From the NCBI RefSeq assembly GCF_001544455.2, contig NZ_FCOC02000026.1, forward strand, positions 20,869-84,868: a stretch of 64,000 nucleotides of DNA. Reading direction: 5' to 3'. Below, in pieces: positions 7,565 through 15,681 of the stretch; position 1 is the first letter of the stretch; each line of letters starts with the position of its first letter. Position numbers and translations under genes: made by a program. Origin of the DNA: Caballeronia sordidicola. Lineage in GTDB: Bacteria > Pseudomonadota > Gammaproteobacteria > Burkholderiales > Burkholderiaceae. The notes under the pieces were generated by a model. That model was not told the origin of the DNA. It saw nothing but the letters and a program-made list of their open reading frames with translations, and searched no databases.

Positions 7565-8596
7565 CTACGCCGCGGCCTGCTTCTGAGTTGCGCCGTGCGC
7601 GCCGAGCGGCTTCAGATGCGAGGCAAATTGCTCCGATGCCGCGCGCCACGAAAACTTTTCTGCCCACGCGCGCGCATCGGCACGTTCGATCTTGAGCGCG
7701 CGCAGACAGGCTTCCTGCAGGTCTTCATCGAGCGCGCCGGGTCCGTCCGTTCCCAGCACGTCGATAGGACCGGTCACCGGATAAGCCGCCACCGGCGTGC
7801 CGCATGCCATGGCTTCGAGCAGCACCAGCCCGAAGGTGTCCGTGCGGCTCGGGAACACGAAAACATCGGCGGCTGCATACACTTTTGCAAGCTCGGCTTG
7901 CGACAACACGCCGAGATAGTTCACGTTCGTATAGCGCGATTTCAGTTCCGCAAGCGCCGGACCTTCGCCCGCCACCCACTTCGAACCGGGCAGATCCAGC
8001 TTCAAAAAAGCCTCGACATTCTTTTCGACAGCAACCCGTCCAACGTACAAAAAGATCGGCCGCGTGGTGTTGAGAACCTTCGAGTCCATCGGTTGAAAGA
8101 TATCCAGATCCACGCCGCGTGTCCACAGCACCACGTTCGTGAAACCGAACTTTTCCAGGTCGGTTTTTACAACCGGCGTTGGCGCCATCACCGCTTGTGA
8201 CGGCTTGTGAAACCAGTGCAGGAACTTGTACGTCGCGGCGAGCGGAATGCCAAAACGGGCCTGAACGTACTCGGGAAATCGTGTGTGATAAGCGGTCGTG
8301 AACGGCAGCTTGTGGCGGATGGCAAATGAACGCGCCGCCATGCCAAGCGGGCCTTCCGTTGCAATGTGCAATGCATCAGGCGCGAATTCTTCAATGCGCT
8401 GCGCCACGCGGCTTCGCGGCAACAGCGAAAGCCGGATCTCGGGATACGTCGGGCACGGTATGGTCTTGAACTCGAGCGGCGTCAGCAATTCCACGCGATG
8501 TCCCAGCGCCGTCAGTTCGCGGCTCGTGCTTTTCAATGTCCGCACGACGCCGTTGACTTGAGGTTCCCATGCGTCGGTCACGATCATGATTTTCAT
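7565..8596 (-). CDS. GT4-family glycosyltransferase, candidate Agt-type diacylglycerol glycosyltransferase
   Basis: 343-aa GT-B fold glycosyltransferase. The N-terminal MIVTDAWEPQVNGVV is the GT4 glycine-loop region and the donor-binding segment is SRTDTFGLVLLEAMACGTP, with the E-x7-E motif present as D-x7-E. It is close to MgtA-like mannosyl/glucosyl transferases. Its start is 26 bases downstream of the metallophosphoesterase gene. Known PlcP-Agt pairs use such a GT4 enzyme to glycosylate the diacylglycerol that PlcP makes from phospholipids; that assignment here is inference from the pairing and the Pho box. Sugar specificity cannot be read from sequence. Confidence 0.8.
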   Translation of the reverse strand: MKIMIVTDAWEPQVNGVVRTLKSTSRELTALGHRVELLTPLEFKTIPCPTYPEIRLSLLPRSRVAQRIEEFAPDALHIATEGPLGMAARSFAIRHKLPFTTAYHTRFPEYVQARFGIPLAATYKFLHWFHKPSQAVMAPTPVVKTDLEKFGFTNVVLWTRGVDLDIFQPMDSKVLNTTRPIFLYVGRVAVEKNVEAFLKLDLPGSKWVAGEGPALAELKSRYTNVNYLGVLSQAELAKVYAAADVFVFPSRTDTFGLVLLEAMACGTPVAAYPVTGPIDVLGTDGPGALDEDLQEACLRALKIERADARAWAEKFSWRAASEQFASHLKPLGAHGATQKQAAA

Positions 8597-8622
8597 TCGA
8601 TGGCCTCTCGGTTGTTAAGCGC

Positions 8623-9579
8623 TCAGGCGGTTGCCCCGGCCTTTTGTGCGTGGTGTTCCGGCGAGCGCAGTACCGTCCAGTACACGATCTTGAGTTCGCC
8701 TTCGAAGGTCTCGACGAGCGCTGACAGGCTTTCGACCCAGTCGCCGTCATTGCAGTAGAGAACGCCGTCGATGTCGCGGATCTCCGCTTTGTGAATGTGG
8801 CCGCAGACCACGCCATCGCAGCCGCGCCGGCGCGCTTCGTCGGTCATCACGGACTCGAACTTCGAGATGAAGTTGACTGCGTTCTTGACCTGATGCTTGA
8901 GGTATTGCGAGAGCGACCAGTAGTTCAGGCCAAAGCGGCTGCGCACGCGATTGAACCAGCGGTTGAGCAGCAGAATGAGCGTGTAGAGCGTGTCGCCGAG
9001 ATAGGCGAGCCATTTGGCGTGCTGAATAACGCCGTCGAAGAGATCGCCGTGGACAATCCACAAGCGCTTGCCGCCAAGCGTGGTGTGAAACGCTTCCTGG
9101 CGTACGTGGATGTCGCCGAATGCGAGGTCGCAGAACTGGCGCGCGGCTTCGTCGTGATTGCCGGGGATGTACACCACCTGCGTGCCCTTGCGGGCCTTGC
9201 GCAGGATCTTCTGGATCACGTCGTTGTGCGCCTGCGGCCAGAACCAGCCTTTGCGAAGCTGCCATCCGTCGATGATGTCGCCCACCAGATACAAGTATTC
9301 CGAATCATTGTGGCGAAGAAAATCGAGCAGATAGTTCGCCTGGCAGCCGCCGGAACCCAGGTGGATGTCGGAGAGCCAGATGGTGCGGTATCGGTGGTCG
9401 GCGGGGTTGTCGTCGGGGCCGCTAGCGGGGCGGAAAGCCGGCTGGGGGATGAGGTTGGCGCTGGTACTTTCTGGCGGGGCGGGCGGTGCGACGTCGGTGC
9501 GAAACGCGATGGCTTCCGCATCGCGCAGGGTAATGCCTAACAGATCACTCAGGTTACTCGCAGACGATTTGGTGGCCAT
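8623..9579 (-). CDS. Metallophosphoesterase of the LpxH-like/PlcP type (candidate phospholipase C)
   Basis: 318-aa calcineurin-like phosphoesterase. Metal ligands are visible in order: SDIHLGSGG (DxH), GDIIDGW (GDxxD), PGNHDE (GNHD), WIVHGDLFDG (HGD) and CGHIHKAEI (GHxH). Automatic annotation would call it UDP-2,3-diacylglucosamine diphosphatase, but it is longer than LpxH (about 240 aa) and sits beside a GT4 gene. In Sinorhizobium and marine bacteria this arrangement encodes PlcP, which cleaves membrane phospholipids during phosphate limitation. The ATG at 9579 is preferred over an upstream TTG. A Pho-box-like repeat lies 46-63 bases upstream. Confidence 0.82.
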   Translation of the reverse strand: MATKSSASNLSDLLGITLRDAEAIAFRTDVAPPAPPESTSANLIPQPAFRPASGPDDNPADHRYRTIWLSDIHLGSGGCQANYLLDFLRHNDSEYLYLVGDIIDGWQLRKGWFWPQAHNDVIQKILRKARKGTQVVYIPGNHDEAARQFCDLAFGDIHVRQEAFHTTLGGKRLWIVHGDLFDGVIQHAKWLAYLGDTLYTLILLLNRWFNRVRSRFGLNYWSLSQYLKHQVKNAVNFISKFESVMTDEARRRGCDGVVCGHIHKAEIRDIDGVLYCNDGDWVESLSALVETFEGELKIVYWTVLRSPEHHAQKAGATA

Positions 9580-9624
9580 GGGCGCGCGCAACGGGTTGCA
9601 GTGAGCTCATTGCGCCACGCGCGC

Positions 9625-9642
9625 ATGACGGTGCCATGACAG
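9625..9642 (-). promoter_or_regulatory. Pho box (PhoB binding site) upstream of the phosphoesterase operon
   Basis: Read on the minus strand, the sequence is CTGTCAT-GGCA-CCGTCAT: two 7-bp direct repeats, one perfect and one with a single change, separated by 4 bases. This gives the 11-base period of a Pho box (consensus CTGTCAT, AT-rich 4-base spacer, CTGTCAY). It ends 45 bases before the phosphoesterase ATG. The spacer is GC-rich unlike the E. coli consensus, and no strong -10 follows, which lowers certainty. Confidence 0.65.
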
Positions 9643-9787
9643 TCACAAAAACTTCTTATTGGCGAGAGGTGGTTGGGTCGCGGCAATCGAGCCGAAACTT
9701 ATCGCGATAAATGAAGCACGCGCAAGGTCAACTTTCAGCGCTGATTTTGCCCCTATACTCCCCGGTTTCCAGTGGAATCCTAAGCAA

Positions 9788-10537
9788 ATGGACAATGTAA
9801 CGGTACGTCCAGTCGTGCACGTTTCGACGTGCAAGATCTGCAATTCTCAAGCGCCTCTTTACGGTGTTGCCGATTTCAACAAAAGTTGTGAAGAAGCGCG
9901 CGGACGCTACCTGCCGCTCGTTGGCGTGCCGGTTTATTACCATCGATGCAATCACTGCGGCCTTGTTTTCACGCGCGCATTCGATGACTGGACCAAGGCC
10001 GACTATGCGCAGCACATCTACAACGAAGACTATGTGCTGATCGACCCGGATTACATCGATGTACGGCCGGCGTCGAATGCAGGATTCATTCGAGATTTCA
10101 TCAAGAAGGGGCGAGACCTGAAGTGCCTGGACTATGGCGGCGGCAATGGAACGCTGGCGCGATTGTTACAGGAAGCCGGAGTAGACGCCCACAGTTGGGA
10201 CCCGATGGACGCAGCCGGCTCACCGTCGCCTTCCGGTCCCTTCGATTTTATCAGCGCTTTCGAAGTGCTCGAACATACGCCGGAACCCGTGGCGACGGTC
10301 CGGGAGGCTTTGGGCATGCTGAGTCCGCGCGGCGTGCTGGTGTTTTCGACATTGACCATCGATCACGTGCCCGCACGCGGCATGGACAACTGGTACATCG
10401 CGCCGCGCAATGGCCACATCACGCTTTACACGCGCCGCGCCTTGTTGACGCTATTCGAGGGGGAGGGGTATCGCGTGCATCATTTCAACAACAACCTGCA
10501 CATGGCGTTGAACCACGATCCAGACTGGCTGAGCTAG
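9788..10537 (+). CDS. Class I SAM-dependent methyltransferase with N-terminal zinc-ribbon
   Basis: 249-aa protein. Two CxxC pairs (CKIC near residue 15 and CNHC near residue 53) suggest a small zinc-binding module. The methyltransferase domain follows, with motif I CLDYGGGNGTLA near residue 117 and a post-motif acidic region FDFISAFEVLEHTPEP. This layout resembles Methyltransf_23-type enzymes of surface polysaccharide or sugar modification; the substrate is unknown. The ATG at 9788 is chosen because the upstream frame to 9659 is non-coding in character and covers the presumed promoter. Confidence 0.78.
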   Translation: MDNVTVRPVVHVSTCKICNSQAPLYGVADFNKSCEEARGRYLPLVGVPVYYHRCNHCGLVFTRAFDDWTKADYAQHIYNEDYVLIDPDYIDVRPASNAGFIRDFIKKGRDLKCLDYGGGNGTLARLLQEAGVDAHSWDPMDAAGSPSPSGPFDFISAFEVLEHTPEPVATVREALGMLSPRGVLVFSTLTIDHVPARGMDNWYIAPRNGHITLYTRRALLTLFEGEGYRVHHFNNNLHMALNHDPDWLS

Positions 10538-10560
10538 AACGCAAGCGGTTTGTCAGTCGC

Positions 10561-11085
10561 TCAAGCGGCGGCTGGCGAGACGGCCACCACGCGCGTTCCG
10601 GCCAGGCGGTCGTGCAGGAATTGCCGGGAGGGATCGAGCCAGACAGCGGCTGCCCATACTACGATCCAGCCGGCGCACAGACCCAGCGTGACGGGGATGG
10701 TCAGGCCAAGCAGCGGATGCAACGCGAGCGGCGGCAGGAACCACAGCCACGCAAGCGCGAACCGCAAGACGGCGCGCGCTGTGGAAACTTTGGCTCCGCG
10801 TGCATCGACTACTTTCAGGCGCCAGGTTTTCATCGGCAGCGTCTGGCCGCCGTGGGTCCAGAAGTACACGAAATAGACCGCCAGCACGATCCCGATCCAC
10901 GTCATCAACAGGTTGTGATGGGTCAGTCCGTTACGTTGCTGGGTGAGCGTGCTGAACAGATATCCGGCAATAAACACGATCCCAAAAAGGATCACGCCTT
11001 CATAGACCATCGTGGCGAGGCGCCGCCGAAGCTTGGGCGCGACCAATGGGGCCCGCGCGAGCGATTCTGAGGAAGCACTCTCCAT
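10561..11085 (-). CDS. RDD-family membrane protein
   Basis: 174-aa integral membrane protein of the RDD family. Hydrophobic helices occur at about residues 27-48, 62-85 and 120-150; the family's conserved charged residues are in the first helix region (APKLRRRLATMVYEG) and in QFLHDRLAGTRVV near the C-terminus. RDD proteins have been linked to ion or drug exchange, but no substrate is established for this group. It lies 3 bases after the DUF3106 stop and appears to be the last gene of the sigma-factor operon. Confidence 0.82.
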   Translation of the reverse strand: MESASSESLARAPLVAPKLRRRLATMVYEGVILFGIVFIAGYLFSTLTQQRNGLTHHNLLMTWIGIVLAVYFVYFWTHGGQTLPMKTWRLKVVDARGAKVSTARAVLRFALAWLWFLPPLALHPLLGLTIPVTLGLCAGWIVVWAAAVWLDPSRQFLHDRLAGTRVVAVSPAAA

Positions 11086-11088
11086 GGT

Positions 11089-11820
11089 TCAGGAACCGTT
11101 GAAGATCGAGGGCGCCTGTTGAGGCGATACGGGAATCGGCGTGGCGGGAACAAAGCTCGCCGCACTCGGAATGGCCGGGGAAACGGGCGCGGGCGCCGTA
11201 GGTTGCGCTTGCGTTGGCTCGGACGCGTGCGGATGCTCCCGGCTGGTAATCAGCCGGTTAATGTCCTTGACTTCGGTTTTTCCAGAGGGCGGCGCGCTGA
11301 CAACCGTCGGCCGGCGCGGTTTTTCGGTCGCCGCAAGCTTTTTCTTCTGCTCTTCAGGAAGCTTTTGATACGCGTCCCAGGCGCGCTCGCGCTTTTCAAC
11401 GGGAACGGATTTGGAAACCTGGTAATTTTCCCGCGCGACCTTGCGCTGGTCCGGCGTCATGCGCGCCCATTCCGCCATGCGTTCGTGCAATCGCTTTTGT
11501 CCGTCGGGCGAAAGCTTGTGATACCGCGACGCAATCTTCATCCATTTGAGCTTTCGTTCTTCGCTGAACTGATCCCATTGCGTGGCGAAAGGCGCAAGTG
11601 CGGTCCGCTGAGCTTCGGTGAGCCGGCTCCAGGCGAGAGGGCTATCGGGAGAAAGCGAGGAGAGCGGAGCCAGCACCTCACCCGCGCTTGCGCCCGTGGG
11701 CGCGGACGCGACAGTAACGGCGGAAGCGGCCGGGTAGAAACGCGGATAGGTGGCGGCAAACGCGACGAGCCCCGCAATTGCGCATCCAAAGACAATCGCG
11801 AGGCCGCGCTTGTAACTCAC
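11089..11820 (-). CDS. DUF3106 family periplasmic protein
   Basis: 243 aa with GTG start at 11820 (AGGAG 8 bases upstream). An N-terminal membrane anchor/signal (residues about 6-28) is followed by a helical domain with repeated short motifs of the form W..L/F..E.R..KW, LSP..Q..L..RM.EW, MTP.QR..AR.N and LPEEQKKKL. This pattern of proline-capped charged helices resembles periplasmic stress sensors of the CpxP/zinc-resistance type, but the resemblance is only by eye. The C-terminal third is Pro/Ala-rich and probably disordered. Between DUF3619 and RDD genes in one leftward operon. Confidence 0.75.
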   Translation of the reverse strand: MSYKRGLAIVFGCAIAGLVAFAATYPRFYPAASAVTVASAPTGASAGEVLAPLSSLSPDSPLAWSRLTEAQRTALAPFATQWDQFSEERKLKWMKIASRYHKLSPDGQKRLHERMAEWARMTPDQRKVARENYQVSKSVPVEKRERAWDAYQKLPEEQKKKLAATEKPRRPTVVSAPPSGKTEVKDINRLITSREHPHASEPTQAQPTAPAPVSPAIPSAASFVPATPIPVSPQQAPSIFNGS

Positions 11821-11838
11821 CCGATAACTCCTGCAGAC

Positions 11839-12279
11839 TTAATGATTGCGCGTCAGGTACGCGTTGAAACCGTGGTCGAGATACGCGTCGAGCGGAAGAT
11901 TGTCGCTCAGCATGGCGGCGTCGATATCGGCGAGTTCGGCGGTGCGCTGCTGATCTTCCCAGTAAGCGATGCCGGCCAGCCCGATCACAAGCGCGAGCAG
12001 CGGCCAAGCAAGCGTCAGGCGCGAAAAGCGGCCGCGTTTGCCGGCGGAGCGAGGACCAGCGCCTGCGGCGCCAAAGCCGGGCGCCATGCCTGCGCCAGCG
12101 AGTGCAGGCGCAAAGACCGGCGCCGCGACTTTCTCCGGTTTCTTGCGCGCGAGCGCCGTCCGGCGCGCCGCCGCGAGCTTGTCGAGCGACGCGGCGGGCA
12201 GCGTTGTAATACTTTCGTCAAGCGCGCGGCGTACCTTCAGCGCGAATTCGGCTTCTTTCTGATCGAGAGCGTTGCTCAT
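11839..12279 (-). CDS. DUF3619 family protein, putative anti-sigma-like membrane protein
   Basis: 146 aa. The N-terminal cytosolic part (EAEFALKVRRALDESI) is helical and charged, an Ala/Pro/Gly-rich linker follows, and a single membrane helix lies at about residues 90-112 (LAWPLLALVIGLAGIAY), with a short external tail. The ATG is part of an ATGA overlap with the sigma-factor stop, so the two proteins are made in step. Topology and position fit an anti-sigma factor, but there is no recognisable zinc anti-sigma motif; the role is inference. Confidence 0.72.
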   Translation of the reverse strand: MSNALDQKEAEFALKVRRALDESITTLPAASLDKLAAARRTALARKKPEKVAAPVFAPALAGAGMAPGFGAAGAGPRSAGKRGRFSRLTLAWPLLALVIGLAGIAYWEDQQRTAELADIDAAMLSDNLPLDAYLDHGFNAYLTRNH

Positions 12280-12839
12280 AGCGTGATTCCTTTCGCCTTC
12301 AGCGCGTGTGCCAGCGCATGCGTGGCCCGCGAGCAATGCGTTTTTACGCTGCCCTCAGAGCAGCCCATTGCAGCGGCGGTTTCGGCGACATCCATATCCT
12401 CCCAGTAACGCATGAGAAACGCTTCCCGTTGACGTGCTGGCAGTTTCTGGATTTCCGCGTCGATCAGATTGAGCACCTGTTCGCGCTCAAGCCGGCTTTC
12501 GCTGCTCTCCGCACCGACCGTGCCATCCTGCGATTCGAAGGTTTCGAGGGGGTCGAATTCGTCGTCGTCGGCGTTGCCAAACGATGAAAACAGGCTCACC
12601 CACGTATTCCTGACCTTCTGGCGCCGGAAATAGTCGTGCGTTGCATTCTGCAGGATACGCTGAAACAAAAGCGGCAATTCGGCCGGAGGGCGGTCGCCGT
12701 ATTTTTCGGCGAGCTTGATCATCGCATCCTGAACGATGTCGAGCGCCGCGTCGTCGTCACGTACGGTGTACACCGTCTGCTTGAACGCGCGCCTTTCGAC
12801 GCCCGCCAGAAAATCGGCGAGTTCCTTGTCTGATGCCAT
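12276..12839 (-). CDS. ECF-type RNA polymerase sigma factor
   Basis: 187-aa sigma-70 family protein with only regions 2 and 4. Region 2 includes DDDAALDIVQDAMIKLAEKYG and the promoter-melting part with ATHDYFRRQKVRNTW; region 4 has LPARQREAFLMRYWEDM followed by the helix-turn-helix VAETAAAMGCSEGSVKTHCSRA. An acidic linker (residues about 95-115, Asp/Glu rich) joins them. The start at 12839 is chosen over a site 18 bases upstream. First gene of a leftward four-gene operon; divergent from ilvI. Confidence 0.88.
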   Translation of the reverse strand: MASDKELADFLAGVERRAFKQTVYTVRDDDAALDIVQDAMIKLAEKYGDRPPAELPLLFQRILQNATHDYFRRQKVRNTWVSLFSSFGNADDDEFDPLETFESQDGTVGAESSESRLEREQVLNLIDAEIQKLPARQREAFLMRYWEDMDVAETAAAMGCSEGSVKTHCSRATHALAHALKAKGITL

Positions 12840-13225
12840 CCGTGAGGCCCGGCGCAACGAGTGTGCGTCGATAAGGGTTGGTGAGAGGTTAAAAACCTGC
12901 GGATGCTAGCAAACTTTTGGGTGAACAGCGAGGAATTGCACCATCGCCGGACGATGAATAACAGACTTTTCTACGGAATTTCAGAGAATTCTGAGCCTTT
13001 CAACCGCGAATCCGGTCTGTTCCAGCGGCAAGTCCGGGAAATTTTTGCTTGACGGACTTTATTGCCTCGGGCTATCGTTTCCGACTCGCATCATAAAGTG
13101 AACTGTCTCTTTGAGGCGAGCCCAAGAAGCCCGCTTCCCATTTAGACGCGCCGCTTGAACCCGAGCCACAAGCCCGGCAGAGAGCACCCAATCAATTTTT
13201 TGCCGAAAATTCGAAAGGTGAATGT
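12840..13225. promoter_or_regulatory. Divergent intergenic region between sigma factor and ilvI
   Basis: 386 bases without a gene. A plausible rightward promoter is TTGACG at 13050-13055 with TATCGT at 13074-13079 (18-base gap), giving an ilvI mRNA leader of about 140 bases. I looked for a branched-chain leader peptide in this leader and found none: short frames contain few Leu, Ile or Val codons. No strong terminator hairpin was seen. Confidence 0.4.
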
Positions 13226-14989
13226 ATGAATATGCCCAGCGCGGAATTCTCCACGTCGGATACGACTCCTCCACTCGAAGCGCAATCCATTGGCGGCACC
13301 GTGCTCATGCGCGCGCTGGCCGACGAGAACGTCGAGTTTATCTGGGGCTATCCCGGCGGCTCGGTACTTTATATCTACGACGAGCTGTACAAGCAGGACC
13401 AGATTCAGCACATCCTCGTGCGCCACGAACAGGCCGCGGTTCATGCCGCCGACGCCTATGCGCGCTCAACGGGCAATGTCGGTGTGTGCCTTGTGACATC
13501 CGGCCCCGGCGTCACCAATGCGGTGACCGGTATCGCCACGGCTTACATGGATTCCATCCCGCTCGTGATCATCAGCGGTCAGGTTCCAACTGCCGCGATC
13601 GGCCAGGATGCGTTCCAGGAGTGCGACACGGTCGGCATCACGCGTCCATGCGTGAAGCACAACTTCCTCGTGAAGGACGTGCGCGAACTTGCCGCCACCA
13701 TCAAGAAAGCATTTTTCATCGCGCGCACAGGCCGTCCCGGCCCGGTGCTGATCGACATTCCGAAGGACGTGTCGAAGACGCCTTGCAAATACGAGCCGAT
13801 CAAATCCGTCTCGCTGCGTTCCTACAACCCGGTCACCAAGGGCCATTCGGGCCAGATCCGCAAGGCCGTGCAGCTTTTGCTCTCGGCGAAGCGTCCGTAT
13901 ATCTATACCGGCGGCGGCATCATCCTGGCGAACGCTGCGCGCGAGCTGAACCAGTTTGCCGACCTGCTCGGTTATCCGGTCACGAATACGCTGATGGGCC
14001 TGGGCGGCTATCGCGCGGACAAGAAGCAGTTTCTCGGCATGCTCGGCATGCATGGCACGTACGAAGCCAACATGGCCATGCAGCACTGCGACGTGCTGAT
14101 TGCAATCGGCGCGCGTTTCGACGACCGCGTGATCGGCGATCCGGAACATTTTGCGTCGCACGCGAAGAAGATCATTCACATCGACATTGATCCGTCGTCC
14201 ATCTCCAAGCGCGTGAAAGTCGATATCCCCATTGTCGGCGACGTGAAGGAAGTGCTGAAGGAACTGATCGAGCAGTTGCAGACAGCCGAACATGGACCGG
14301 ATACCGCGGCGCTCGCCGACTGGTGGAAGGATATTGAGGCGTGGCGCTCGAAGGACTGCCTCAAGTTCGATCGCGAAAGCGAAATCATCAAGCCGCAATA
14401 CGTGGTCGAAAAGGCCTGGGAACTCACCGGCGGCGAAGCATTCGTCTGCTCGGACGTGGGCCAGCACCAGATGTGGGCCGCGCAGTTCTACAAGTTCAAC
14501 CACCCGCGCCGCTGGATCAATTCGGGCGGTCTCGGCACCATGGGCTTTGGCCTGCCGGCCGCCATGGGCGTGAAGATGGCGCATCCGGACGACGAAGTGC
14601 TGTGCATCACGGGCGAAGGCTCGATCCAGATGTGCATCCAGGAATTGTCGACGTGCAAGCAGTACAACACGCCGGTCAAGATCATCTCGCTGAACAACCG
14701 CTATCTCGGCATGGTTCGCCAGTGGCAGCAGATCGAATACAAGAAGCGCTACTCCAGTTCGTATATGGACGCGCTGCCTGATTTCGTGAAGCTCGCGGAG
14801 GCATATGGCCATGTGGGCATGCGCATCGAGCACACGCGCGACGTCGAACCGGCGCTGAAGGAAGCGCTGCGCCTGAAGGATCGCACGGTGTTTCTCGACT
14901 TCCAGACAGATCCCACCGAAAACGTCTTTCCGATGGTCCAGGCAGGCAAGGGCATCACGGAAATGCTGCTCGGATCGGAAGATCTATAA
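13226..14989 (+). CDS. ilvI: Acetolactate synthase large (catalytic) subunit
   Basis: 587-aa thiamine diphosphate enzyme that condenses two pyruvates to acetolactate, or pyruvate with 2-ketobutyrate, in valine/leucine/isoleucine synthesis. The catalytic Glu68 is in VRHEQAAVHAADAYAR; the ThDP/Mg motif is GEGSIQMCIQELSTCKQYNTP with the downstream NNRYLGMVRQWQ. Length matches biosynthetic AHAS. Forms a holoenzyme with the IlvH regulatory subunit encoded 114 bases downstream. Confidence 0.96.
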   Translation: MNMPSAEFSTSDTTPPLEAQSIGGTVLMRALADENVEFIWGYPGGSVLYIYDELYKQDQIQHILVRHEQAAVHAADAYARSTGNVGVCLVTSGPGVTNAVTGIATAYMDSIPLVIISGQVPTAAIGQDAFQECDTVGITRPCVKHNFLVKDVRELAATIKKAFFIARTGRPGPVLIDIPKDVSKTPCKYEPIKSVSLRSYNPVTKGHSGQIRKAVQLLLSAKRPYIYTGGGIILANAARELNQFADLLGYPVTNTLMGLGGYRADKKQFLGMLGMHGTYEANMAMQHCDVLIAIGARFDDRVIGDPEHFASHAKKIIHIDIDPSSISKRVKVDIPIVGDVKEVLKELIEQLQTAEHGPDTAALADWWKDIEAWRSKDCLKFDRESEIIKPQYVVEKAWELTGGEAFVCSDVGQHQMWAAQFYKFNHPRRWINSGGLGTMGFGLPAAMGVKMAHPDDEVLCITGEGSIQMCIQELSTCKQYNTPVKIISLNNRYLGMVRQWQQIEYKKRYSSSYMDALPDFVKLAEAYGHVGMRIEHTRDVEPALKEALRLKDRTVFLDFQTDPTENVFPMVQAGKGITEMLLGSEDL

Positions 14990-15001
14990 CGGCTGTTTTC
15001 T

Positions 15002-15052
15002 CGTGCGGATTCGCGCGCGCCCGTCTTCACAAAAGACGCCGGCCCGCGCACG
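15002..15052 (+). repeat. Nested hairpin between ilvI and ilvH
   Basis: Outer arms CGTGCG (15002-15007) and CGCACG (15047-15052) enclose an inner stem CGTCTT/AAGACG (15022-15027 with 15033-15038). No T-tract follows, so it is not a classical terminator; it may modulate mRNA processing or the ratio of the two subunits (inference). Confidence 0.4.
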
Positions 15053-15103
15053 GATCTCGCGAAAACGCGCTATCTAACTGGATTAATCGGGAACGCAAAC
15101 ATC

Positions 15104-15595
15104 ATGAGACACATCATTTCCGTGCTGCTGGAAAACGAACCGGGCGCGTTATCGCGTGTCGTCGGGCTCTTTTCGGCGCGTGGCTACAACATTGAGACCT
15201 TGACGGTGGCGCCGACCGAAGACAGCTCGCTGTCGCGGCTCACCATCGTTTCCATTGGCTCGGACGACGTGATCGAACAGATCACGAAGCACCTGAACCG
15301 CCTGATCGAGGTGGTGAAAGTGGTCGACCTGACAGAGGGCGCCCACATCGAGCGCGAGCTGATGCTGATCAAGGTAAGGGCGGTCGGCAAGGAACGGGAA
15401 GAGATGAAGCGGATGGCGGATATCTTCCGCGGCCGCATTATCGATGTCACCGAAAAAAGCTACACGATGGAACTGACGGGCGCTTCCGACAAGCTCGATG
15501 CCTTTATTCAGGGGCTCGATGCGACGGCGATTCTGGAAACCGTGCGCACGGGAAGTTCCGGCATTGGCCGGGGCGAGCGCATCCTGAAGGTTTGA
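15104..15595 (+). CDS. ilvH: Acetolactate synthase small (regulatory) subunit
   Basis: 163 aa. N-terminal ACT domain starting MRHIISVLLENEPGALSRVVGLFSARGYNIETL, which binds valine for feedback inhibition, followed by the C-terminal domain of the AHAS small subunit (GRIIDVTEKSYTMELTG). Length matches E. coli IlvH (163 aa). Sits between ilvI and ilvC in the same direction. Confidence 0.96.
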   Translation: MRHIISVLLENEPGALSRVVGLFSARGYNIETLTVAPTEDSSLSRLTIVSIGSDDVIEQITKHLNRLIEVVKVVDLTEGAHIERELMLIKVRAVGKEREEMKRMADIFRGRIIDVTEKSYTMELTGASDKLDAFIQGLDATAILETVRTGSSGIGRGERILKV

Positions 15596-15681
15596 GAACC
15601 GCTGTAAAGAACCCGTATTATTGGCATCCACTTCAACGCATCATCGAATCAACGAATTCAACTTAAGGCAAAGGAACCGAC

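Noticed and set aside
13086..13225. Possible branched-chain leader peptide before ilvI
   Set aside because: Short frames here have few Leu, Ile or Val codons and no terminator/antiterminator pair was found, unlike the leuA leader.
13466..14833. Open frame of 455 codons on the minus strand
   Set aside because: Antisense to ilvI; shadow of its codon bias.
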